From positions 1 through 14,353 of the forward strand of contig CAZIDB010000121.1 in assembly GCA_964537965.1 (NCBI GenBank): DNA of 14,353 nt, in the 5' to 3' direction. Shown here piece after piece: positions 1 to 7,155 of the stretch; position 1 is the stretch's first letter, and every line of letters starts with the position of its first letter. The translations under genes and the position numbers were made by a program. A model generated the notes under the pieces. It made no database searches. It was not told the origin of the DNA and saw only the letters and a list, made by a program, of their open reading frames with translations. This DNA is from SURF-24 sp964537965. GTDB taxonomy: Bacteria > Bacteroidota > Ignavibacteria > Ignavibacteriales > SURF-24.

Positions 1-300
1 CGATCCGGTAGAATCTGTGTGTAAGCGATCTGAACTGTTAAGAAAAGAGTGTATAAAATATACTTCATAAAAGTCTTTCTGAATTATAATAGAAAATAAA
101 GTTTAAAAACGAATTGAAGAGATAAGCAATTCTTATCCTCACCTTAATTTATTTTACATAAAATTTCTAACATGCACAAATAGAGTAGCAGGATGTGCAG
201 GATAAACCTGAAGCTTAATGAGTGAATTGTAACCGAGCAAAAAAAAGTGATAGGTGGATTTATGAACATATCCAGGTACAGTGAGGAAAATTCTTCATAA
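1..300. other. Region without a recognisable gene
   Basis: No convincing coding region or RNA gene is visible on either strand. A small hairpin is present (GATAAG at 121-126, loop CAATT, CTTATC at 132-137). A 12-codon ORF at 262-300 on the plus strand has a GGTGGA-like sequence before its ATG, but is too short to support as a gene. The stretch lies downstream of the minus-strand operon that ends at 382. Confidence 0.5.
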
Positions 301-301
301 A

Positions 302-325
302 AAGGCGAAGTTGTCGCTCCGCCTT
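302..325 (-). terminator. Rho-independent terminator of the sigma/anti-sigma operon
   Basis: On the minus strand, a 6-bp stem AAGGCG/CGCCTT with a 12-nt loop is followed by a T-rich tail (TTTTTAT). It sits about 56 nt after the stop of the coiled-coil protein gene, where the three-gene operon should end. The stem is short and an alternative pairing (GCGA/TCGC) exists inside it, so strength is uncertain. Confidence 0.65.
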
Positions 326-381
326 ATGATTTATAAATGTATTATCTGGTGAATATATATTCTCTTTAGATCAACTGCGTG

Positions 382-999
382 TTACCACCTGATATGTTTG
401 CTTTCGCCAATTAACTCTTCCATCTTTCTTTTAACAATTTCATCTTTAAATTTCTGGCGTTCATTTAAGGTTTCTTTTAACTTATCCAATTTTTCTCTCA
501 GTCTTTCATATTCTTCTTTCCGGTCGCTCTCCTTCAGTTCAAAAAGTTCATAAAGTTTTTTCTTCAGATCATCTTTTAGTTTTGCTTTCTCGGCATCACT
601 TGCTTTTTGATATTGAGCGCCAAGCGCATCGGTCTGGATGTCAAGTTCAAGAATTTTCTTTGAGCGCTCATTCTGATTACTGAAGTAAGTAAAATCCTCA
701 GATGTTGAGAACAACTGGTATCTTCCCTGTCTAAGGTACTGGTAGTATTTATCCTTGCTGTTTTTCTTTAGCACTTCAAGATATTTCTGAGTTGCTTCAG
801 TGAATTTATTTAATGCTTCTTTTTCATCCTTTGCGCTCAGGCTATCATGAAACCAACCTGTAGTAGCGATGCCGTATTCGCCTTCAGGTGCTTCAATTTC
901 ATCCGGGGATGGCGGAGTAGTTATAATAACATCCTGGCTGAATGAAAACCCGGTTAATGATATAAGAAAGAATATCGTTAAGAAATATTTCCGGTGCAT
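382..999 (-). CDS. Secreted coiled-coil protein, function unknown
   Basis: The 205-residue product starts with a signal peptide: positively charged MHRK, a hydrophobic stretch to about residue 20, and likely cleavage after FSFSQ. There is no cysteine, so it is not a lipoprotein. Residues about 115-195 are dominated by charged heptad-like segments (for example EYERLREKLDKLKETL), indicating a long coiled coil. It is expected in the periplasm or attached to the envelope. The start at 999 has an AGGAG ribosome binding site 7 nt upstream. It lies 26 nt after the anti-sigma factor gene and is the last gene before a terminator, so it is probably co-transcribed with the sigma pair. A role as periplasmic partner or sensor for the anti-sigma factor is inference from position and topology. 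No known family was recognised. Confidence 0.8.
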   Translation of the reverse strand: MHRKYFLTIFFLISLTGFSFSQDVIITTPPSPDEIEAPEGEYGIATTGWFHDSLSAKDEKEALNKFTEATQKYLEVLKKNSKDKYYQYLRQGRYQLFSTSEDFTYFSNQNERSKKILELDIQTDALGAQYQKASDAEKAKLKDDLKKKLYELFELKESDRKEEYERLREKLDKLKETLNERQKFKDEIVKRKMEELIGESKHIRW

Positions 1000-1025
1000 A
1001 ATTTATCTCCTGTGTGTTTCAATTA

Positions 1026-1643
1026 TTAAAATTCAAGTTCGTCAGTTTGTTTTTTAAGTAAATCAATTTGAATGCTTATGCTCTGAATATCAATATCCCA
1101 ATGGTCATCAAGAGTAGAGCGATAATAATTTTGTTTCAGCTTTGTTACACTTGTTTTGTGTACCTGTTTGTTTTCAGCAGCCACTGCATTTTCTGCTATA
1201 GTTGATGCAGGTTCTTCAATTTTAATCACTTCATCCTGTTTCTGTTTAATTTCTATTCTTGGTTTGTATTCTTTGAAGAAGATAATAAGTGCAAAGATCA
1301 AAACTATTAGTGTACCGCCGAAGGCAATTTTATAATTACCAACAAAGGTGAATTCGTGTTTTAACCATTCAAATGCAGCAGCGGTTTTCTGTTTTAACGA
1401 AAACCTGCTTCTGCTTGTTACAAGATTTATCATCTTATCAAACTTAATTTCACTTATATCTTCTTCGGGAATATTATTATAAGCGTTAAGGAATTTTCTT
1501 GTAGTCTTAAGATAATCCGAGCAATCAGCACAGCCAGCAAGATGTTTGTTCCAGAAATTTTTCATCTGGGTGTCCGCCTCAGTTTCAAGATAAAGCCATA
1601 CCTGCTCTTTGAATTCCTCGCAGATAGATTTTGTGTTATTCAT
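1026..1643 (-). CDS. Membrane-anchored zinc-finger anti-sigma factor
   Basis: This 205-residue protein has the HxxxCxxC zinc-binding motif of anti-sigma domains (H34, C38, C41, read as HLAGCADC) in its N-terminal 50 residues. One membrane segment follows at about residues 105-123 (FGGTLIVLIFALIIFF). The remaining 80 residues, predicted periplasmic, are charged and without a recognised domain. In this family the cytoplasmic zinc domain binds and holds the ECF sigma factor until a signal from outside the membrane releases it. The gene overlaps the upstream sigma factor gene by 8 nt (1636-1643), typical of translational coupling between a sigma factor and its regulator. No strong ribosome binding site is visible, consistent with coupling. 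The anti-sigma identity is well supported; the signal is unknown. Confidence 0.88.
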   Translation of the reverse strand: MNNTKSICEEFKEQVWLYLETEADTQMKNFWNKHLAGCADCSDYLKTTRKFLNAYNNIPEEDISEIKFDKMINLVTSRSRFSLKQKTAAAFEWLKHEFTFVGNYKIAFGGTLIVLIFALIIFFKEYKPRIEIKQKQDEVIKIEEPASTIAENAVAAENKQVHKTSVTKLKQNYYRSTLDDHWDIDIQSISIQIDLLKKQTDELEF

Positions 1644-2220
1644 CTTTTTCTGTCAGCTCCTTTCTTAATTTATCAACCGCATAATGCATATGTCCGAGTA
1701 CTGTATTAATCGGTTCATTTAGTAATCCGGCAATTTCTTTAAAAGTCATTTCACCATGTTGTCTTAAAAGGAAAACCTGTTTTTGTTTTTCAGGAAGTTT
1801 ATTTATCGCATTGGAAATTTTTAATCCGGATTCTTTTGTAATTAAGATTGTGAATGGATTTAGTCTGTAATCCGGTTCATGTATTTCGTCCATATAAATT
1901 ATATTGTCTCTTACTTTTCTTTTTCTAAGAGTATCAACAGCAACGTTATGAGCAATCGAAAAAAGCCAGGATGAGAATTTATTCTGTTCATTATATTTTT
2001 TCAGGTTCTGCCAAACTTTTAGTAATGTTTCCTGTAGCATATCCTCGGCGTAATCTTTATTTCCACATAACCTAAAAAGATAAGTGAACAGAGGCTTCTT
2101 ATAAGATTTTACAAGGAAAGAGAATGAATTCCTGTTCCCTTTAAGACAAGCATCGATAAGATCGGTTTCAATATTTTTGTTCCCGGTCTTATTCATGTTT
2201 ATTGTAAAATCTTTCTTCAA
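1636..2220 (-). CDS. ECF-type RNA polymerase sigma factor (sigma-70 family)
   Basis: The 194-residue protein has the two-domain layout of ECF sigma factors. Region 2 spans about residues 33-103, with AEDMLQETLLKVW and the helix SSWLFSIAHNVAVDTLRKRK. Region 4 spans about 141-189, with LPEKQKQVFLLR and the helix-turn-helix FKEIAGLLNEPINTVLGHMHYA. It directs RNA polymerase to a specific promoter set and is presumably restrained by the anti-sigma factor encoded immediately downstream. The start is uncertain. TTG at 2220 is the longest conventional choice, and ATG at residue 9 (2196) is another. A perfect GGAGG at 2243-2247 lies too far (22 nt) from TTG but 7 nt from an in-frame ATT at 2233-2235. 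No known regulon can be assigned from the sequence. Confidence 0.92.
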   Translation of the reverse strand: MKKDFTINMNKTGNKNIETDLIDACLKGNRNSFSFLVKSYKKPLFTYLFRLCGNKDYAEDMLQETLLKVWQNLKKYNEQNKFSSWLFSIAHNVAVDTLRKRKVRDNIIYMDEIHEPDYRLNPFTILITKESGLKISNAINKLPEKQKQVFLLRQHGEMTFKEIAGLLNEPINTVLGHMHYAVDKLRKELTEKDE

Positions 2221-2301
2221 ACTTAACTCAGAAATTTTAATTCCTCCGATTTCTTACATCAGTAAACGTATGAGGTTTCAAATTATTGTGCGGCAAATAA
2301 A

Positions 2302-2328
2302 AAAACCCGGCTGGATGGACCGGGTTTT
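2302..2328 (-). terminator. Strong intrinsic terminator after the YciO/Sua5 gene
   Basis: A perfect 9-bp stem (AAAACCCGG at 2302-2310 pairing with CCGGGTTTT at 2320-2328) encloses a 9-nt loop. On the minus strand it is followed by seven Ts. It sits just after the stop at 2348, so it ends transcription from that gene and insulates the sigma operon from it. Confidence 0.88.
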
Positions 2329-2347
2329 AGTTAAAATAAATTATTAA

Positions 2348-2959
2348 TTATTGAAAATAGCTCAGATCACCGGCACCGTATCTTACAATTTCCGGAGCTT
2401 CTGCACTTAAATCAACAATGCTGGATGGTTCTCCCTGCAGGCTTCCGCTCGCAAGCATAAGGTCTACCTGGGAATTGAAGATCATTTTTATTTCTAAAGG
2501 ATCAAAAAGTACTTCTCCTTTTCTGTTTGTAACGCTTGTGCTAACAATTGGGTTGCCTAATTCTTTTGCCAGTGTTAACGCTACGTTGTGTTTTGGAATT
2601 CTTATTCCGACTGTTTCTCTTTTGGTCCATAATTTTTTTGGTACTTCTCTTGCAGCGGGAAGTATAAAAGTATAAGGACCCGGTAAATGATGTTTCATTG
2701 CTTTATAGGCGAAATCGGAAACCTTTGCATATTGAGCGATCTGTTTTAAATCCGGGATAACAAAACTAAATAATTTAGTTCCGGAATCCTGTTTAATATC
2801 AAACACACGCTCAAGCGCTTGTTTGTTGAAAATATCACAGCCGATCCCGTAGATTGTATCGGTTGGATAAATTATCACACCTCCACTTTTAAGGACTTCC
2901 ACGGCTTTATTTATGTACCGTAATTGAGGTGTTACTGGATGGAGTTCATAATATTCCAT
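2348..2959 (-). CDS. YrdC/Sua5 superfamily protein, YciO-like (L-threonylcarbamoyladenylate synthase type)
   Basis: The 203-residue protein is a single YrdC domain. It has the nucleotide-binding opening YPTDTIYGIGCD (residues 31-42), LPGPYTFILP (about 92-101), the VGIRIP strand and STSVTN (the STSAN-like motif). Sua5/TsaC proteins make threonylcarbamoyl-AMP from threonine, bicarbonate and ATP for the tRNA modification t6A. The N-terminus (EYYELHPVTPQLRYINKAVE) and overall spacing resemble the YciO subgroup. The KxR motif of true Sua5/TsaC is not intact: the equivalent segment reads K56-Q57-D58. Its role as the main t6A synthase is therefore doubtful. The start has a good AGGAG ribosome binding site 6 nt upstream. 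It is a single-gene unit, divergent from the MFS gene and closed by its own terminator. Confidence 0.85.
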   Translation of the reverse strand: MEYYELHPVTPQLRYINKAVEVLKSGGVIIYPTDTIYGIGCDIFNKQALERVFDIKQDSGTKLFSFVIPDLKQIAQYAKVSDFAYKAMKHHLPGPYTFILPAAREVPKKLWTKRETVGIRIPKHNVALTLAKELGNPIVSTSVTNRKGEVLFDPLEIKMIFNSQVDLMLASGSLQGEPSSIVDLSAEAPEIVRYGAGDLSYFQ

Positions 2960-3149
2960 TCCACGCTCCTATTAGTTTTTAAGTATGGTAAGAAATAAGG
3001 AATTGGGAGAAGAAAAGAAGTAACATTAATTAAAGTCCAATTAATTTTTTATTCACCTAATAAGATATAATACTTAATGAAATAGTCAAGAGTCTTGTGG
3101 ATTAAGTTTTAATTTTTTTTTCCGGGAAGTGAGTTTGGTTACAATATTT

Positions 3150-3157
3150 TATATTTG
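3150..3157 (+). promoter_or_regulatory. Candidate -7 promoter element (TATATTTG) before the MFS gene
   Basis: TATATTTG matches the TAnnTTTG -7 element described for Bacteroidota promoters. It would place transcription start about 17 nt before the MFS start codon. The nearest upstream TTTG (3134-3137) is only 12 nt away, shorter than the usual -33/-7 spacing, so support is weak. It lies in the divergent 221-nt intergenic region. Confidence 0.3.
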
Positions 3158-3180
3158 GAATACATTTAAGTGATTTAGCC

Positions 3181-4329
3181 ATGAAAAATAAATTGCCGCG
3201 CCAGGTTGTTATTTTAAGTCTTGTAAGTCTTTTTACAGATGTTGCAAGTGAAATGCTTTACCCTGTTACCCCAATCTTTTTGACTACGGTTCTTGGCACA
3301 TCAATGGCTGCTGTTGGTATTATTGAAGGGCTTGCAGAAGTTACTGCCGGTTTACTTAAAGGATATTTCGGCTTTCTATCGGATAAAATCGGAAAGCGTT
3401 CCATCTTTGTAATTATTGGTTATGGGCTGTCTGCAATTTCAAAACCTTTACCCGGACTTCTGCCTCATTTTTCTACTGTTCTTTTTTCAAGAATTTCCGA
3501 TAGAATTGGTAAGGGAATAAGAACAGCCCCAAGAGATGCATTGCTTGCAAGTTATGCAGAAGGGAATACCGGCGCTGTATTCGGTTTCCATAGAGGAATG
3601 GATACACTTGGCGCTGCATTCGGACCAATATTATCACTTATACTTTTAGGAATTTACCCGGAGAATTATACTTTAATTTTTCTGATAGCATTTATTCCTT
3701 CAGTTATAGCAATGGGTTTTACGTTACTTGTAAAGGACAAACAGTTTATTCCCAAATCCAAAGACAAAGGACGTTACTCAACATTCTGGCAATCATCGCC
3801 TTCAGAATATAAAAGGTTGGTTGTTCTGCTTACAATCTTTTCTCTTGTTAACAGCAGTGACGTATTTTTAATTTTGAAATCAAGGGATATATCTCAATCA
3901 AGTACTCTTGCCATTGCAGGTTATATTTTCTATAACCTGGTTTATGCAGCGTTCTCATATCCGGCAGGAATTCTTTCCGATAAGTTTGGTAAAAAGAAAA
4001 TATTTGTTTCTGGGTTACTGATTTTTTCTTTGGTTTATTTTGGTTTTGGTATTTCCCAAAATGTTATACTTATGTGGTTTCTTTTCGCTCTGTATGGAAT
4101 TTATGCCTCGGCGACCGAGGGAGTTGCAAAAGCCTGGGTTTCAGATTTGATTCCCAACGAGTATAGGAGTTCGGCAATCGGATTGCTTACAATGCTATCA
4201 GGTTTTGCTGTTATGCTTGGCTCGGTCATTACCGGATTTCTGTGGGATCAGTTCGGTTCTGCAGTACCTTTCTATTTATCATCTGTGGTAAGTTTCATTA
4301 TCTGTTTAATATTAATGAAATCCAAATAA
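3181..4329 (+). CDS. Major facilitator superfamily transporter
   Basis: The 382-residue protein is hydrophobic throughout, with roughly 10-12 membrane segments in two related halves, the usual MFS_1 architecture. The loop motif A appears in both halves: GFLSDKIGKR in the first and GILSDKFGKKK in the second. Another conserved-looking segment is RISDRIGKGIRTAPRDALLA in the first half. MFS proteins are inner-membrane secondary transporters, often proton-driven exporters. The substrate cannot be told from the sequence, and neither neighbour suggests one. No clear ribosome binding site precedes the ATG; a promoter-like element lies just upstream. A hairpin follows the stop, so it may be its own unit, although queC begins only 89 nt later. 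Confidence 0.9.
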   Translation: MKNKLPRQVVILSLVSLFTDVASEMLYPVTPIFLTTVLGTSMAAVGIIEGLAEVTAGLLKGYFGFLSDKIGKRSIFVIIGYGLSAISKPLPGLLPHFSTVLFSRISDRIGKGIRTAPRDALLASYAEGNTGAVFGFHRGMDTLGAAFGPILSLILLGIYPENYTLIFLIAFIPSVIAMGFTLLVKDKQFIPKSKDKGRYSTFWQSSPSEYKRLVVLLTIFSLVNSSDVFLILKSRDISQSSTLAIAGYIFYNLVYAAFSYPAGILSDKFGKKKIFVSGLLIFSLVYFGFGISQNVILMWFLFALYGIYASATEGVAKAWVSDLIPNEYRSSAIGLLTMLSGFAVMLGSVITGFLWDQFGSAVPFYLSSVVSFIICLILMKSK

Positions 4330-4331
4330 TG

Positions 4332-4359
4332 GCGAACCTGCTTTTACAGGATGTTACGC
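4332..4359 (+). other. Hairpin between the MFS gene and queC
   Basis: CCTG (4337-4340) and CAGG (4347-4350) pair around a 6-nt loop, and GCG/CGC (4332-4334, 4357-4359) can close an outer stem with internal bulges. A short AATTTT follows. It may be a weak terminator for the MFS gene or a leader structure for queC. It does not match the preQ1 riboswitch classes I know. Confidence 0.3.
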
Positions 4360-4418
4360 AATTTTCCATTTAATTCCTCTTTTTCGTATCTTGGAACAAA
4401 TTTTTAGCGATTTGATGA

Positions 4419-5111
4419 ATGTCTTCAGATATTAAAAAACTGGCGGTTGTTGCGGTTAGCGGAGGAATGGATAGCTGTGTTACAACAGGAATTGCAAGCA
4501 GAGAATATGAACTGGCTTTGGCTCATTTTAATTATGGGCAAAGAACAGAAAAACGGGAATTAAAAGCATTCAATGAAATTGCAGATTTTTATTCCGTTCA
4601 GAAAAGATTGGTTATTGATTATACCCACCTCGCCAAAATTGGCGGATCATCTCTGACAGATAAAAATATTGCAGTATCATATGCTGATTTATCCAATAAA
4701 GAAATTCCATCTTCCTATGTGCCGTTTCGTAACGCGAATATTCTTTCAGCGTGTATTAGCTGGGCAGAAGTGCTTGGTGCATCTGCAGTTTTTATTGGTG
4801 CTGTTTATGAAGATTCTTCCGGCTACCCGGATTGCAGGCCCGAGTTTTTCTCTGCCTTTGAAAAGATGGCAGAATTTGGTACCAAACCGGAAACTAATAT
4901 CAGAATAGAAACTCCAATCATTCATCTCTCAAAAAAGGAAATTGTACTTAAAGGAATTGAACTTAAAGCTCCGCTTCATCTAACGTGGTCATGTTACCAG
5001 GATGAGGAAAAAGCATGCGGCGTTTGCGATAGCTGTGCACTTAGGCTGAGAGGTTTTCGATTAGCTGGAGTTGAAGATCCAATTCAATATAAAGTTAGAC
5101 CAACATATTAA
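4419..5111 (+). CDS. queC: 7-cyano-7-deazaguanine synthase QueC
   Basis: QueC converts 7-carboxy-7-deazaguanine to preQ0 with ATP and ammonia, in the cytoplasm, on the route to queuosine. The 230-residue protein has the ATP-binding PP-loop SGGMDS at residues 14-19 and the family segment VPFRN at 101-105. A region containing YPDCRPEF follows at 136-143. A four-cysteine zinc site lies near the C-terminus (C192, C200, C203, C206; read as CYQDEEKACGVCDSC). The length is normal for the family. The ATG at 4419 puts the first strand directly before the PP-loop; no clear ribosome binding site is visible. queF follows after 18 nt, so the two consecutive steps are almost certainly co-transcribed. QueD and QueE are not in this window. 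Confidence 0.96.
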   Translation: MSSDIKKLAVVAVSGGMDSCVTTGIASREYELALAHFNYGQRTEKRELKAFNEIADFYSVQKRLVIDYTHLAKIGGSSLTDKNIAVSYADLSNKEIPSSYVPFRNANILSACISWAEVLGASAVFIGAVYEDSSGYPDCRPEFFSAFEKMAEFGTKPETNIRIETPIIHLSKKEIVLKGIELKAPLHLTWSCYQDEEKACGVCDSCALRLRGFRLAGVEDPIQYKVRPTY

Positions 5112-5129
5112 AAATAAGCCGGAAAAATT

Positions 5130-5480
5130 ATGAACGATAAAAGTAAACTGTTAGAAACATTTGAAAATAAATATAGCAACAGAGATTACACAATTATTCA
5201 CGAAGCACCGGAGTTTACATCCGTTTGCCCTAAAACCGGTCAGCCGGATTTTGCTACAATCATGCTTGAATATATTCCTGATAAACTTTGTGTGGAATTG
5301 AAATCGTATAAGTTTTATCTGCAGTCATTCAGGAACGATGGAATATTTTATGAGAATGTGACTAACAGAATTCTTGATGACCTTGTTGAAGTGCTTCAGC
5401 CACGATACTTAAATATTACCGCACGCTTTAGCGTCCGCGGTGGTATTTCATCTGTAATTGAAGTGGAATATAAAAAATGA
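5130..5480 (+). CDS. queF: NADPH-dependent 7-cyano-7-deazaguanine reductase QueF, short form
   Basis: QueF reduces the nitrile of preQ0 to the amine preQ1 using NADPH. This is the unimodular, B. subtilis-like form. The catalytic cysteine is C33 in FTSVCPKTGQPDF, with the proton donor D40 seven residues later. The family segment ELKSYKFYLQSFRN covers residues 56-69, and GRF-like RGGIS lies near the end. Numbered against the B. subtilis enzyme with a constant offset of 22, the substrate glutamate is kept (E75), but the preceding histidine is a tyrosine (Y74). At 116 residues it is shorter than B. subtilis QueF, mostly at the N-terminus. It follows queC by 18 nt, and its stop overlaps a 28-codon ORF. 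Confidence 0.95.
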   Translation: MNDKSKLLETFENKYSNRDYTIIHEAPEFTSVCPKTGQPDFATIMLEYIPDKLCVELKSYKFYLQSFRNDGIFYENVTNRILDDLVEVLQPRYLNITARFSVRGGISSVIEVEYKK

Positions 5481-5563
5481 AACGACCCGAATTTCTATAT
5501 GGAATTCACAATAGCTGGCTAAGCCTGATTATTTATATGTTATTTCTTCTTCATAAGGAATGA
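5477..5563 (+). CDS. Possible 28-codon ORF coupled to queF
   Basis: An ATG overlaps the queF stop as ATGA, and the frame stays open for 28 codons. The peptide would be basic at the start (MKRPEF) with a hydrophobic stretch, SLIIYMLFLL, that could enter the membrane. The ATGA overlap would allow translational coupling. No family is recognisable and it could be chance in AT-rich DNA. Confidence 0.22.
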   Translation: MKRPEFLYGIHNSWLSLIIYMLFLLHKE

Positions 5564-5625
5564 GAGTAAAAATTATGACTGTTATTTAACGGACAAATTT
5601 TTAATCATAATTAAGGAAGATAAAA

Positions 5626-7017
5626 ATGGCTAAAAGAATATTAAAAAGATCCTGGGCTGAAAACTTTAAAATAAAAGTTGTTGAACCAATTAAAATGACA
5701 ACTAAACAGTACCGGGAAAAAGCTGCTAAAGAAGCAGGTTACAATACATTCTTGTTAAAATCAGAAGATGTTTATATTGATTTGCTGACTGACAGCGGCA
5801 CAAATGCAATGAGTGATTATCAATGGGCTGGTATGATGATTGGTGATGAGGCTTATGCAGGAAGTAAAAACTTTTATAACCTATGGAATAACGTTAAAAA
5901 ATATTATGGCTTCCCTTACTTTGTTCCTACGCACCAGGGAAGAGCCGCTGAACATTTAGTTTCAAAAATATTAATCAAACCCGGGGATTTTATTCCCGGT
6001 AACATGTACTTCACTACAACCAGGCTGCATCAGGAATTAGCGGGAGCAACTTTTGTTGATGTTATAATTGATGAAGCTCATGATGCCCAGAACCTTCATC
6101 CTTTTAAAGGAAATATTGATTTAAAGAAACTTGATAAACTTGTTAAGGAAGTTGGTGCAGATAAAATTCCTTATGTAAGTTTGGCGGCGCCTGTTAATAT
6201 GGCCGGTGGGCAGCCTGTTTCAATGGCAAACATTGTTGAAGTTTATGAATACTGTAAAAAACATAAAATAAAATTATGGCTTGATGCCACACGCGCAACG
6301 GAAAATGCTTACTTCATTAAACTAAGAGAAAAAGGTTACCAGAATAAAACTGTTGCAGAAATCCTTAAGGAGATGTGCAAATACTTTGAAGGAATATGGG
6401 TTAGTGCCAAGAAAGATTTAATGGTTAATATCGGCGGTTTTCTTGCTACCAGAAACAGAACCGTTTACCTTGAAGCCAGAAACTTATGCGTTGTGTATGA
6501 AGGATTGCATACTTACGGCGGTCTTGCCGGAAGAGATATGGAAGCAATGGCAAGAGGAATTGAAGAGATGGTTGACTTCGATACAATTCACGCAAGAATC
6601 GGGCAGGTTGAATATCTTGGTAAAAAATTACTGGAATACAATGTCCCGATTGTTCTGCCTATCGGCGGTCATGGTGTTTTTCTTGATGCTAAAAAAATAT
6701 TATCGCACTTAAAGCAAACGGAATTTCCGGCGCAGACACTTGCAAATGAAATTTATGTCGATTCAGGTGTAAGAGGAATGGAGCGCGGAATTGTTTCTTC
6801 TGGCAGAAATAAAGTAACGGGTGACCATAACTATCCTAAGCTTGAATTAGTGAGACTTACTTTTCCAAGAAGAGTTTATACCCAGGCTCATCTTGATGTA
6901 ACTCATGAATCTATCGTTTCTGTTTACGAGGATAGAAAGAAAATAAAAGGATTAAAAATGGTATTCGAGCCGAAGTACTTGCGTTTCTTCCAGGCTCGTT
7001 TTGAAAAACTGAAATAA
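5626..7017 (+). CDS. Tyrosine phenol-lyase-like PLP enzyme (tryptophanase/TPL family)
   Basis: This family of PLP-dependent beta-eliminating lyases splits tyrosine to phenol, pyruvate and ammonia (TPL) or tryptophan to indole (tryptophanase). The 463-residue protein aligns without gaps at all key sites to Citrobacter TPL with a constant offset of 6. These are Y77, N191, D220 and R223 (cofactor contacts), K263 in SAKKD (Schiff-base lysine) and M385. The three residues that separate the two enzymes are all of TPL type: T130 (tryptophanase has Asp), R387 (non-basic in tryptophanase) and F454 (His in tryptophanase). Segments such as GYNTFLL, NMYFTTTR and DATRATENAYF are also TPL-like. The N-terminus looks more like tryptophanase. 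An AAGGA ribosome binding site precedes the ATG. It stands 145 nt after queF and ends in a clear terminator. Automated annotation would probably call it tryptophanase. Confidence 0.9.
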   Translation: MAKRILKRSWAENFKIKVVEPIKMTTKQYREKAAKEAGYNTFLLKSEDVYIDLLTDSGTNAMSDYQWAGMMIGDEAYAGSKNFYNLWNNVKKYYGFPYFVPTHQGRAAEHLVSKILIKPGDFIPGNMYFTTTRLHQELAGATFVDVIIDEAHDAQNLHPFKGNIDLKKLDKLVKEVGADKIPYVSLAAPVNMAGGQPVSMANIVEVYEYCKKHKIKLWLDATRATENAYFIKLREKGYQNKTVAEILKEMCKYFEGIWVSAKKDLMVNIGGFLATRNRTVYLEARNLCVVYEGLHTYGGLAGRDMEAMARGIEEMVDFDTIHARIGQVEYLGKKLLEYNVPIVLPIGGHGVFLDAKKILSHLKQTEFPAQTLANEIYVDSGVRGMERGIVSSGRNKVTGDHNYPKLELVRLTFPRRVYTQAHLDVTHESIVSVYEDRKKIKGLKMVFEPKYLRFFQARFEKLK

Positions 7018-7022
7018 TTATA

Positions 7023-7048
7023 AGGCGGAGTTTTCTCCGCCTGCTTTT
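7023..7048 (+). terminator. Intrinsic terminator after the lyase gene
   Basis: A perfect 8-bp GC-rich stem (AGGCGGAG at 7023-7030 with CTCCGCCT at 7035-7042) has a TTTT loop and is followed by GCTTTT. It begins 6 nt after the lyase stop codon and separates that gene from glnD. Confidence 0.9.
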
Positions 7049-7155
7049 AATATTACAAAATAAATTATGTGAATATGGGTGTGGTTCTATCCCGCCTGTT
7101 TTCTCAGACAAAATGTTTATAAAGAATTATTAGTTGGAAAGCGCTGCCGGTTTAT

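Noticed and set aside
262..300. 12-codon ORF with GGTGGA upstream
   Set aside because: Too short, with no coupling to a neighbouring gene; likely chance.
869..1057. Plus-strand 62-codon frame
   Set aside because: It lies antisense to the signal-peptide end of the coiled-coil gene and the end of the anti-sigma gene, with no supporting features.
4330..4418. preQ1 riboswitch before queC
   Set aside because: The hairpin is there, but the sequence does not match the preQ1 consensus classes I know.
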